NCBI GenBank assembly: GCA_964411425.1
Contig: CAYPKW010000123.1
Span: 1-5,398 of the forward strand
Length of the DNA: 5,398 bases
Direction: 5' to 3'
From: CAYPKW01 sp964411425
GTDB lineage: Bacteria; Pseudomonadota; Alphaproteobacteria; Dongiales; Dongiaceae
The notes below the pieces were generated by a model that did not search any database, was not told the DNA's origin, and saw only the letters and a program-made list of their open reading frames with translations. Below are positions 1 through 5,398 of this stretch, one piece after another (the first letter of the stretch is position 1; every line of letters starts with the position of its first letter). A program made the translations under genes and the position numbers.

Positions 1-37
1 AAATGGTTCCCCCTCGGGAACCATTTGTCGGAACCAT
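1..37. repeat. Perfect hairpin plus a third half-site copy at the left edge
   Basis: Bases 1-11 (AAATGGTTCCC) are the exact reverse complement of 16-26, separated by the 4-base loop CCTC. The half-site GGAACCAT at 17-24 occurs again in the same orientation at 30-37, a 13-base step. A stem starting with AAA and ending with TTT could be the terminator of an upstream gene outside the window, but there is no real T-tract after it. The extra direct copy fits an operator array for the downstream sugar genes better. The window edge cuts the view, so the element may extend leftwards. The structure is certain; its role is open. Confidence 0.5.
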
Positions 38-77
38 ACCACTAGCGGCACGGGCGCCGGCGCGCCAACGGCTAAGA

Positions 78-107
78 TTGACGCCAGCGCGCGCCCGCCC
101 CTACAAA
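78..107 (+). promoter_or_regulatory. Possible sigma-70-type promoter before the NagB-like gene
   Basis: TTGACG at 78-83 matches the -35 consensus at five of six positions. After an 18-base spacer, TACAAA at 102-107 matches the -10 consensus at four of six. Transcription would then start near 114, inside the purine-rich ribosome binding site, giving a leader of only about 11 bases. This is a weak call. The true promoter of the pair of sugar genes could lie left of the window. Confidence 0.3.
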
Positions 108-111
108 GCAA

Positions 112-119
112 GGGGGAGG
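112..119 (+). promoter_or_regulatory. Ribosome binding site of the NagB-like gene
   Basis: GGGGGAGG is a strong Shine-Dalgarno sequence ending five bases before the ATG at 125. It decides the start: the next in-frame ATG at 161 is preceded only by alternating GC sequence with no ribosome binding site. Confidence 0.7.
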
Positions 120-124
120 CGAGC

Positions 125-1012
125 ATGAACGACGGGCGGCCCGGCGCCGGCGCGCGCGCCATGAGCTGGGAGGAGATCGTCGCGGTGCCGGCCGAGCGGC
201 TGGGCGAGCTCGGCCGCATCCCGCTGCGCATCTTCCCCGATTCCTCGGCGATGTTCCGGACCCTGGCGCGATTCTTCGCCGACCTGATCCGGGAGCGCAA
301 CGCCCTGCGCCTGCCGACGCGGCTCATCCTCCCGGTCGGCCCGAAGAAGCACTACCCGCTGCTGGCCGAGCTCTCGAACCGCGAGCGCATCTCCTGGCGC
401 GACTGCTTCTGCTTCAACATGGACGAGTGGCTCGACTGGCAGTGCCGCCCGCTTGCGTTCGACCACCCGTTCTCGCTCGAAGGCTACATGCGCCGCAACC
501 TGTACGATCTGCTCGACCCCGAGCTGCGGCCGCCGGACGAGAACCTGACCTTCCCCTCGCCCCGCAACATGCTCGACATTTCCCAACGCATCGCGGCGCT
601 GGGCGGCATCGACTTGACGTTGGCCGGCTTCGGCTTCAGCGGCCACCTCGCCTTCAACGAGCCGCCGACCTCGCGCTGGTACAAGATCTCCGACCAGGCG
701 TTCCGCGACGGCGGCACCCGCATCCTCCACATCAACGACGAGACCATCATCGCGTTCGCCGAGCGCGCGCTGGGCGGCAACACGCGCGGCGTGCCGCCGA
801 TGGCGGTCACCCTCGGCATGAAGGATTTGCTGTCGGCGCGGAAGATGCTGCTGGTCAGCGACGGCGGCCCGTGGAAGCAGACCATCCTGCGCGTCATGCT
901 GATGCACGAGCCCACCGTGGAATTCCCCTGCACCTTCGTGCAGGGACACAGGGACGCCGCGGTGTGGGTCGACGCCCGGACGGCGGCGGCGCCGCCGCGG
1001 GCGCTCGATTAG
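125..1012 (+). CDS. Divergent NagB-family sugar-phosphate isomerase/deaminase-like protein
   Basis: This 295-residue cytoplasmic protein belongs to the glucosamine-6-phosphate isomerase/deaminase superfamily (NagB/RpiA fold). Visible family signatures are FNMDEW (residues 97-102, carrying the Asp equivalent to catalytic D72 of E. coli NagB), GFGFSGHLAFNEP (168-180), TLGMKDLLSARKMLLV (229-244) with Lys251 shortly after, and a C-terminal block around residues 265-286. His174 and Glu179 match NagB H143 and E148, but the Asp between them (D141) is Ser172 here. The phosphate-binding PTGxTP loop reads PVGPKKH (70-76), and the NSRFF region around NagB R172 is not recognisable. NagB converts glucosamine-6-phosphate to fructose-6-phosphate and ammonia; with these changes the substrate or even the reaction may differ. 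It sits three bases before a sugar kinase gene, so it probably acts on that kinase's product or on a related sugar phosphate. Family membership is confident; the exact activity is unknown. Confidence 0.85.
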   Translation: MNDGRPGAGARAMSWEEIVAVPAERLGELGRIPLRIFPDSSAMFRTLARFFADLIRERNALRLPTRLILPVGPKKHYPLLAELSNRERISWRDCFCFNMDEWLDWQCRPLAFDHPFSLEGYMRRNLYDLLDPELRPPDENLTFPSPRNMLDISQRIAALGGIDLTLAGFGFSGHLAFNEPPTSRWYKISDQAFRDGGTRILHINDETIIAFAERALGGNTRGVPPMAVTLGMKDLLSARKMLLVSDGGPWKQTILRVMLMHEPTVEFPCTFVQGHRDAAVWVDARTAAAPPRALD

Positions 1013-1015
1013 CCG

Positions 1016-1963
1016 GTGACGGAATTCGACATCGCCGTCGTCGGCAGCCACGCCTACGGCCTGTTCATGGACTGCGAGCGGCTGCCGGGGCCGGGCGAAT
1101 CGATCATCGGCTGGAACTTCCGGCGGCCCGACGATGGCGGCAAGGGCTCGAACCAGGCGATCTGCGCCGCCAGCCTCGGCGCCAGGGTGCTCTTCGTCGG
1201 CAAGGTGGGCGCCGACGAGGCGGCGGTGAGCCTCGACGACTGGTTCCGGCGTCTCGAGGTCGATGCCCGGTTCCTCTATCGGAGCGATAGTACCTATACC
1301 GGCGTGGGTTTCGTGCTGGTGGACCGCCGGGGCGAGACGCTCATCGCCACCGACATGGGGGCGAACCGGGAGCTGACCGACGCCGAGATCGAGGCCGCCG
1401 CCGAGGCCATCGGCCGGGCGCGCTGTCTCCTCGCCCAGTTCGAGATTCCGGTCGAGCGCGCGCTCTACGCGCTGCGTGTCGCCAAGCGACTGGGGTTGAC
1501 CACGGTCTTGTCACCATCGCCGATACCCGAGCTGGCAGACCTGGACTTGGCGGATGTGGACCTGCTGCTGCCCAACGAGCACGAGGGGCGGCTGCTTGCG
1601 GGCATTGGCGCCGAAGAGGACCCGGGCCCGGAGCGCGTCGTCGCCTGCATCCGCGAACGCTGGGGCGTGCCCAACGTGGCGATGACGAGGGGCCGGCGCG
1701 GCGTCTATGCCGACTGCGGGGGCGAGCGGTTCGAGCTGCCGGCCTTCGAGGTGAAGGCGGTCAACGCCACCGGCGCGGGCGACGCCTTCGCCGCGGGCTT
1801 GGCACTGGCGCGGGCGCGGGGGGCCCCCTGGCGTCAGGCGTTGGAGACGGCCATGGCCGTGGCCGCGCTCTCGGTGGAGGTCGATTCCACTTGGGGCTCC
1901 TATCCCGCGCCCGAGGCATTGCGCGCGTTCCTCGGCGCGCGCGGGCGCGGCTGCCCGATCTGA
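1016..1963 (+). CDS. PfkB/ribokinase-family sugar kinase
   Basis: A 315-residue cytoplasmic carbohydrate kinase that transfers phosphate from ATP to a sugar hydroxyl. It aligns along its length with E. coli ribokinase: GGKGSNQA (residues 41-48, first PfkB signature), TGVGFVLVD (95-103), MGANREL (114-120), LLAQFEIP (138-145), SPSP (166-169, where ribokinase has NPAP), LPNEHEG (185-191), MTRGRRGVY (223-231), and NATGAGDAFAAG (250-261) with Asp256 as the likely catalytic base and the anion hole before it. The N-terminal sugar-binding segment, GSINAD in ribokinase, is GSHAYG here. The Asn and Asp that hold ribose are lost, which argues for another sugar. The start is GTG, three bases after the TAG of the preceding gene, without a clear ribosome binding site, so translation is probably coupled. 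Length is normal for the family. A coding-like in-frame stretch follows its stop. Confidence 0.88.
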   Translation: MTEFDIAVVGSHAYGLFMDCERLPGPGESIIGWNFRRPDDGGKGSNQAICAASLGARVLFVGKVGADEAAVSLDDWFRRLEVDARFLYRSDSTYTGVGFVLVDRRGETLIATDMGANRELTDAEIEAAAEAIGRARCLLAQFEIPVERALYALRVAKRLGLTTVLSPSPIPELADLDLADVDLLLPNEHEGRLLAGIGAEEDPGPERVVACIRERWGVPNVAMTRGRRGVYADCGGERFELPAFEVKAVNATGAGDAFAAGLALARARGAPWRQALETAMAVAALSVEVDSTWGSYPAPEALRAFLGARGRGCPI

Positions 1964-2044
1964 CCGGCCGGCGCCGAGGTCATCCGCCTCGGCCGGCACC
2001 TGAGCGAGGACCTCGCCGCCGTGCTCGCCCGCTTCGACGCCTGA
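1964..2044 (+). pseudogene. Orphan coding-like tail, possible gene remnant
   Basis: Read in the same frame as the kinase, directly after its TGA, this stretch is open for 26 codons to a second TGA at 2042-2044. From 1970 on, every codon ends in G or C, as in the real genes here, and the peptide (GAEVIRLGRHLSEDL, then AAVLARFDA) looks like an ordinary amphipathic helical C-terminus. There is no usable ATG and no ribosome binding site of its own. It could be the 3' end of a third gene whose front was deleted, or a C-terminal extension of the kinase cut off by a stop codon. The kinase is already full length without it, which favours a remnant of another gene. I do not recognise the family. Confidence 0.35.
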
Positions 2045-2069
2045 CGGCCCGCCTGCGCGCGGCTATAAT
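2041..2069 (+). promoter_or_regulatory. Promoter of the dehydrogenase, likely giving a leaderless mRNA
   Basis: CTGACG at 2041-2046 (four of six -35 consensus bases), a 17-base spacer, and a perfect TATAAT at 2064-2069. Only six bases separate the -10 box from the ATG at 2076, so the expected start of transcription falls on or beside the A of that ATG. No Shine-Dalgarno sequence lies upstream. The -35 box overlaps the TGA that ends the orphan tail. This makes the dehydrogenase a separate transcription unit from the two sugar genes, at least in part. Confidence 0.65.
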
Positions 2070-2075
2070 GGCTGC

Positions 2076-4520
2076 ATGAGCGCAAGCTTCCCCAGCGCGG
2101 CCCGCGTCGTCGTCATCGGCGGCGGCATCGTCGGCTGCTCGGTGGCCTATCACCTGACCAAGCTCGGCTGGCGCGACGTGGTGCTCCTGGAGCGCAAGAA
2201 GCTGACGAGCGGCACCACCTGGCACGCCGCAGGCCTGGTGCGCGCCATGCTACACACGGCGAACCTGACTAAACTCGCGCAGTACACCATCGGTCTTTAT
2301 CGCGGGCTCGAAGAAGAGACCGGGCAAGCCACCGGCTTCAAGCAGAATGGCAGCATCTCGATCGCAACCAACGAAGAGCGGTGGGAAGAGCTCTTACGCG
2401 GCGCCTCAATGGCGGGCGCCTTCGGGGTCGAGGCGGAACCGATCGCGGCGAAGCGCGCGCAAGAGCTCTGGCCGCTCCTGAACGTCTCCGACGTGGTGGG
2501 GGCGATCCATTTCCCCAAGGACGGGCAGACGAACCCGGGAGACACGGCCTTGGCGCTTGCCAAGGGCGCGCGGGCAGGGGGCGCGCGCGTCTTCGAGGAC
2601 ACGAGGGTGACAGGCGTGATCGTGCGCGACGGGCGCGCCGTGGGCGTGACGACCGCGCAGGGCGACATCGCGGCGGAGGTCGTCGTCAACTGCGCCGGCC
2701 TGTGGGGGCGCGAGGTGGGCCGCATGGCCGGCGTCAACGTGCCGTTGCAGGCCTGCGAGCACTTCTACATCGTCACCGAGCCGATGGCGGGCGTGCCGCC
2801 GACTCTCCCCGTCATGCGCAACATGGATTCATGCGCGTACTACAAGGAAGATGCCGGGAAACTCCTGATCGGCGCCTTCGAGCCGAGGGCGAAGCCGTGG
2901 GCCGTCGGCGGGATACCGGACGACGTCTGTTTCACGGAACTGCCGGAGGACCTCGACCATTTCGAGCCGATTCTCGAAGGCGCCATGCACCGCGTGCCGG
3001 CGCTGCACAACGTCGGAATCAGGAAGTTCTTCAACGGGCCGGAGAGCTTCACGCCCGACCAGCGCTACCTGCTCGGAGAGGCGCCGGAGCTGCGCAACTT
3101 CTACGTCGCCTGCGGCTTCAACTCCATCGGCATCCAGTCGGCCGGCGGCGCCGGCAAGGCGCTCGCCGAATGGATCGTCGGCGGCGAGCCGCCGTTCGAC
3201 CTGTGGGACGTCGACATCCGGCGCATGATGCCGCACCAGGGGCGGAAGACCTATCTGGTCGAGCGCGTGTCGGAGGCGCTCGGCCTCCTCTACGCCATGC
3301 ACTGGCCCTACCGGCAGTTCGAGACCGCGCGCGGCGTGCGCCTGTCGCCGCTTTACGGCCGGCTCAAGGAGCGCCGCGCCTGCTTCGGCGAGGTGGCGGG
3401 CTGGGAGCGCCCGAACTGGTACGCGCCGCCGGGCGTCGAGCCCGTCTACCGCTACAGCTACCGGCGGCAGAACTGGTTCCCCTACTGCGCCGAAGAGTGC
3501 CATGCCGTGCGCCAGCGCGTCGGCCTCTTCGACCAGACCTCGTTCGCCAAGTTCCTGGTCGAGGGACCGGACGCCGAGGCGCTGTTGCAGCGGCTCTCGG
3601 CCAACGACGTGGCGGGGCCCGTGGACCGCGCGGTCTACACCCAGTGGCTCAACCCCAAGGGCGGTATCGAGGCGGACCTGACGGTTACAAGGCTCGCCGA
3701 GGACAGCTTCCTCGTCGTCACCTCGGCCGCCACGGCGTTGCGCGACTGGACCTGGTTGAAGCGTAGCACGTCGGAGTCGCGCGTCACGGTGACCGACGTC
3801 ACCTCGGCCTTGGCGGTGATCGGCGTCATGGGGCCGGAGAGCCGCGCGCTGCTCTCGCGCGTGACGGCGGTGGACCTGAACAACGCCGCGTTCCCGTTCG
3901 GCGCGTCGCGCGAGATCGAGGTGGGCTACGCGCGCCTGCGCGCCACGCGCATGAGCTACGTGGGCGAAATGGGGTGGGAACTCTACGTGCCTGCCGAGTT
4001 TGCCGTCGGCGTGTTCGACGCGCTGATGGCGGCCGGCGAGGACCTCGGTCTGCGCCTCGCCGGCATGCACGCGATGGATAGTTTGCGGCTGGAAAAGGGT
4101 TATCGCCACTGGGGCCACGACATCACCGACGAGGACACGGTTCTGGAAGCCGGTCTCGGCCGCTTCTGCGCCTTCGACAAGAAAGAACCGTTCATCGGCC
4201 GCGAGGCGGTCCTGCGCCAGAAGGAGAAGGGTCTGACGAGACGCCTGGTGCAGTTCGCCTTGGAGGACCCCGAGCCGCTGCTCTACCACAACGAGCCGAT
4301 CTTCAGGGACGGCCGGGCGGTCGGCCGCGTGACCTCCGCCAATTACGGCCACACGCTCGGTCGCGCGGTCGCGTTCGGCTACGTGCGTGACGACGGCGGT
4401 GTGAGCGCCGAGTTCGTCGCCTCCGGCACTTACGAGATCGAAATCGCCCGGCGCCGCTACAAGGCGCGCGCTTCCCTCAAGCCGCTCTACGATCCCAAGG
4501 GCGAGAAGCTGCGCGGCTGA
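2076..4520 (+). CDS. Dimethylglycine/sarcosine dehydrogenase-like FAD and folate enzyme
   Basis: An 814-residue two-part flavoenzyme. The N-terminal half is a DAO-type FAD domain: VVVIGGGIVGCSVAYHL (11-27) is the dinucleotide-binding loop, Glu39 ends the second strand, and SGTTWHAAGL (45-54) carries His50, the position that binds FAD covalently in mammalian dimethylglycine and sarcosine dehydrogenases. GFNSIGIQSAGGAGKALAEW (347-366) closes the FAD site, followed by the linker domain (about 370-425). The C-terminal half is a GcvT-like aminomethyl-folate domain: LNPKGGIEADLTVTR (525-539, with the conserved Asp534), SYVGEMGWELYVP (627-639), MDSLRLEKGYRHWGHDI (667-683), and a C-terminal barrel with RDGRAVGRVTSANYGHTLG (744-762). 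Family members demethylate N-methylated glycines, passing the one-carbon unit to tetrahydrofolate. The length is typical and both halves look intact. The exact substrate cannot be told, and no betaine or folate genes are adjacent. The ATG at 2076 fits the FAD motif, with no ribosome binding site. Confidence 0.9.
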   Translation: MSASFPSAARVVVIGGGIVGCSVAYHLTKLGWRDVVLLERKKLTSGTTWHAAGLVRAMLHTANLTKLAQYTIGLYRGLEEETGQATGFKQNGSISIATNEERWEELLRGASMAGAFGVEAEPIAAKRAQELWPLLNVSDVVGAIHFPKDGQTNPGDTALALAKGARAGGARVFEDTRVTGVIVRDGRAVGVTTAQGDIAAEVVVNCAGLWGREVGRMAGVNVPLQACEHFYIVTEPMAGVPPTLPVMRNMDSCAYYKEDAGKLLIGAFEPRAKPWAVGGIPDDVCFTELPEDLDHFEPILEGAMHRVPALHNVGIRKFFNGPESFTPDQRYLLGEAPELRNFYVACGFNSIGIQSAGGAGKALAEWIVGGEPPFDLWDVDIRRMMPHQGRKTYLVERVSEALGLLYAMHWPYRQFETARGVRLSPLYGRLKERRACFGEVAGWERPNWYAPPGVEPVYRYSYRRQNWFPYCAEECHAVRQRVGLFDQTSFAKFLVEGPDAEALLQRLSANDVAGPVDRAVYTQWLNPKGGIEADLTVTRLAEDSFLVVTSAATALRDWTWLKRSTSESRVTVTDVTSALAVIGVMGPESRALLSRVTAVDLNNAAFPFGASREIEVGYARLRATRMSYVGEMGWELYVPAEFAVGVFDALMAAGEDLGLRLAGMHAMDSLRLEKGYRHWGHDITDEDTVLEAGLGRFCAFDKKEPFIGREAVLRQKEKGLTRRLVQFALEDPEPLLYHNEPIFRDGRAVGRVTSANYGHTLGRAVAFGYVRDDGGVSAEFVASGTYEIEIARRRYKARASLKPLYDPKGEKLRG

Positions 4521-4528
4521 AAGGGGGA

Positions 4529-4583
4529 TAGGGGTCAGGTCTTGCTTTTTGCCTGATGGGCAAAAGGCAAGACCTGACCCCTA
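4529..4583. repeat. 55-bp REP-like palindrome downstream of the dehydrogenase
   Basis: Bases 4529-4553 pair with 4559-4583 in a 25-bp stem with one T·G wobble (4546/4566) and a five-base centre, TGATG. The outer 17 bases (TAGGGGTCAGGTCTTGC and its complement at 4567-4583) are perfect. It begins eight bases after the dehydrogenase stop. The shape fits repetitive extragenic palindromes or short snap-back elements mobilised by REP-associated (Y1) transposases; I also associate the GGGGTCAGGTCTTG core with such repeats in proteobacteria, but only from memory. It could stop or stabilise the dehydrogenase transcript. No T-tract follows, so it is not a classical intrinsic terminator. No second copy was seen in the window. 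Confidence 0.75.
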
Positions 4584-4655
4584 ACGCGGACCTGCGTTAC
4601 GGCCCGCTGGATCGCTCAACCGCCCAAGGCGGCCTTCGTGGCAAGGCTTCGATCC
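4582..4655. other. Cluster of small inverted repeats next to the palindrome
   Basis: Four short perfect inverted repeats follow each other. TAACGC (4582-4587) pairs with 4594-4599. GGATCG (4609-4614) pairs with 4650-4655 and encloses two hairpins: CCGCC (4620-4624) with GGCGG (4628-4632), and GCCTT (4632-4636) with AAGGC (4643-4647), which share base 4632. A small branched fold is therefore possible. Each stem is short enough to arise by chance in GC-rich DNA; the density is what makes it notable. No known RNA family was recognised. Confidence 0.3.
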
Positions 4656-4830
4656 GTCCAGTTGCCCGAACAAACCGCTTGCCAGCTACCAGCTCAACCG
4701 ACAACTCTCTGGGTGGAACCTACCTCCACTGGTGCTACGCGCCGTCGGGGCGCACTGAATAGATCGGGCTAGCCCGCGCTCTCCCTTCGTCTGTATCCTC
4801 GTGGCAGTCGGATTCGCTGCGGGGCACTCC
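4584..4830. other. Gap of about 250 bases without a convincing gene
   Basis: Between the palindrome and the ATPase start I see no supportable coding region. A 68-codon open frame (4556-4762) begins inside the palindrome, has no ribosome binding site and no family resemblance. A GCGCC/GGCGC stem (4739-4743 with 4749-4753) lies near its end. TATCCT at 4794-4799 is a possible -10 box for the ATPase gene, but no good -35 box sits at the right distance. The region is less uniformly GC-rich than the genes to its left, consistent with acquired DNA. Confidence 0.5.
4765..4776. promoter_or_regulatory. 12-bp perfect palindrome upstream of the ATPase gene
   Basis: CGGGCTAGCCCG is perfectly self-complementary and lies 54 bases before the ATPase start codon, just upstream of the possible -10 box at 4794. 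It could be an operator. A palindrome of this length is expected about once by chance in a GC-rich window of this size, so the call is weak. Confidence 0.2.
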
Positions 4831-5398
4831 ATGAAGATCAAGAAGGTCACGCTGAAGAGGTTCAAGAGGTTCACGGACCTCACCATCCAAGGCATCCCGG
4901 AAACTACGCGGCTGGTGATCCTCGCGGGCCCAAACGGCTGCGGGAAGTCGTCACTCTTCGACGCGCTCCATACGTGGCATAGGCTCGCGTGGCGACGAAC
5001 GGGTGGCTGGGACCCAACGTATTTCTCCAAACAGACCGGCGAAGCCGACCTTGACTGGAGCCATTCCACCCAAGTCGAGTTCTTCGACCCGCAGCCGGCG
5101 AACGACGACGAGAGGCGCAAGGCGCTCTACGTGCGCTCGGCCTACCGCAACGACGCGGAATTTCAGGTCGAGCAACTCAACCGGACCCAACCGTTGTTGT
5201 TGGAGGATCGGGTGAACCGCATGATCGAGAATGACGCGACGGTGGGGAAAAATTATCAGCGCTTGGCGGCTCAGGGCCTGGAGGACCTTCACCAGAAGGG
5301 CGCGCCGAATACGACTTTCAAGGAGTACCGCGAGACAACAGTTGGAGAGTTGCGAGACGCGATGACGCGGCTCTTTCCCGGCCTCGTCCTTAAGAGCC
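4831..5398 (+). CDS. AAA/ABC-type ATPase, N-terminal part, cut by the window edge
   Basis: An open frame of 189 complete codons with no stop before the right edge. It begins MKIKKVTLKRFKRFTDLTI, the usual first strands of RecF/OLD-like AAA ATPases in which a lysine-rich strand precedes the nucleotide site. Walker A is GPNGCGKSS (residues 33-41, Lys39 and Ser40 binding ATP phosphates), followed by FDAL. RSAYRNDAEF (102-111) and NDATVGKNYQRL (134-145) look like conserved blocks of one subfamily. Walker B and the signature motif would lie past the edge, as would any fused nuclease domain. The ATG at 4831 is chosen because the core motif begins right there; GGGG at 4821-4824 is a weak ribosome binding site. 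About 37 of 189 codons end in A or T, clearly more than in the upstream genes, suggesting later acquisition. Such ATPases often occur in defence or mobile islands, but the function cannot be named. Confidence 0.8.
   Translation, partial: MKIKKVTLKRFKRFTDLTIQGIPETTRLVILAGPNGCGKSSLFDALHTWHRLAWRRTGGWDPTYFSKQTGEADLDWSHSTQVEFFDPQPANDDERRKALYVRSAYRNDAEFQVEQLNRTQPLLLEDRVNRMIENDATVGKNYQRLAAQGLEDLHQKGAPNTTFKEYRETTVGELRDAMTRLFPGLVLKS

Noticed and set aside
53..155. Repeated GGCGCCGGCGCGC at 53-65 and 143-155
   Set aside because: Alternating GC sequence of low complexity, expected in such GC-rich DNA and lying partly in coding sequence.
101..1290. Large open frames overlapping the NagB-like and kinase genes (minus strand 101-1051, + strand 427-1290)
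   Set aside because: They overlap confidently identified genes, are Arg/Ala-rich and show no family motifs.
2381..3766. Open frame of 461 codons on the + strand in another frame within the dehydrogenase
   Set aside because: Low-complexity Arg/Gly/Ala translation without domains; a shadow of the real gene.
2829..4352. Long open frame of 507 codons on the minus strand
   Set aside because: It is antisense to the dehydrogenase, whose FAD and GcvT motifs are clear. The predicted protein is arginine-, alanine- and valine-rich with no recognisable motif, as expected from a frame shadow in GC-rich DNA.
4529..4583. Classical rho-independent terminator
   Set aside because: The stem is far longer than usual and no run of T follows the right arm; the T-run sits inside the left arm. 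A repeat element is the better call, though it may still end transcripts.
4579..4602. Possible integron attC-like site (CTAACGC and GCGTTACGG)
   Set aside because: The right-hand box should read GTTRRRY, but GTTACGG does not fit, and the left box lacks the purine in first position. No integrase or cassette structure is seen.
4640..4660. tRNA-like TTCGATCC T-loop sequence
   Set aside because: The bases on either side do not form the five-pair T stem, and no acceptor or anticodon arm can be found.
4556..4762. 68-codon open frame in the gap before the ATPase
   Set aside because: Its start lies inside the palindrome, it has no ribosome binding site, and its translation has no recognised similarity.

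Overview
The window is very GC-rich, and its three complete genes use almost only G- or C-ending codons. With a dimethylglycine/sarcosine dehydrogenase-type flavoprotein beside sugar-phosphate genes, this suggests a free-living, high-GC proteobacterium, probably alphaproteobacterial or an uncultivated relative. That placement is an inference from composition and gene types, not from a marker gene.

Layout, all genes on the + strand. Positions 1-124 hold a perfect hairpin with a third half-site copy, a possible weak promoter and a strong ribosome binding site. Positions 125-1012 encode a divergent NagB-type (glucosamine-6-phosphate isomerase/deaminase superfamily) protein. Three bases after its stop a GTG opens a ribokinase-type PfkB sugar kinase (1016-1963). 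The two very likely form one transcript, handling a sugar or amino sugar that the sequence does not identify. Positions 1964-2044 hold an in-frame, strongly coding-like stretch that has no start of its own and looks like a leftover C-terminus. Overlapping its end is a clear promoter (CTGACG, 17 bp, TATAAT), placed so that transcription would begin at or next to the ATG of the next gene. That gene (2076-4520) is an 814-residue two-part enzyme: an FAD-dependent amine oxidase half followed by a GcvT-like folate-binding half.

After 4520 the character changes. Eight bases past the stop is a 55-bp nearly perfect palindrome of the REP type, followed by more small inverted repeats and about 250 bases without a convincing gene. 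At 4831 an AAA/ABC-type ATPase gene begins and runs off the right edge. Its codon use is visibly less GC-biased than that of the first three genes. The stretch from about 4529 looks like the border of an accessory segment.

The strongest points for follow-up are the apparent leaderless promoter of the dehydrogenase, the NagB-like protein whose catalytic Asp is Ser and whose phosphate loop is changed, the orphan coding-like tail after the kinase, and the truncated ATPase behind the palindrome. No complete new defence or mobile system can be shown from this window alone.
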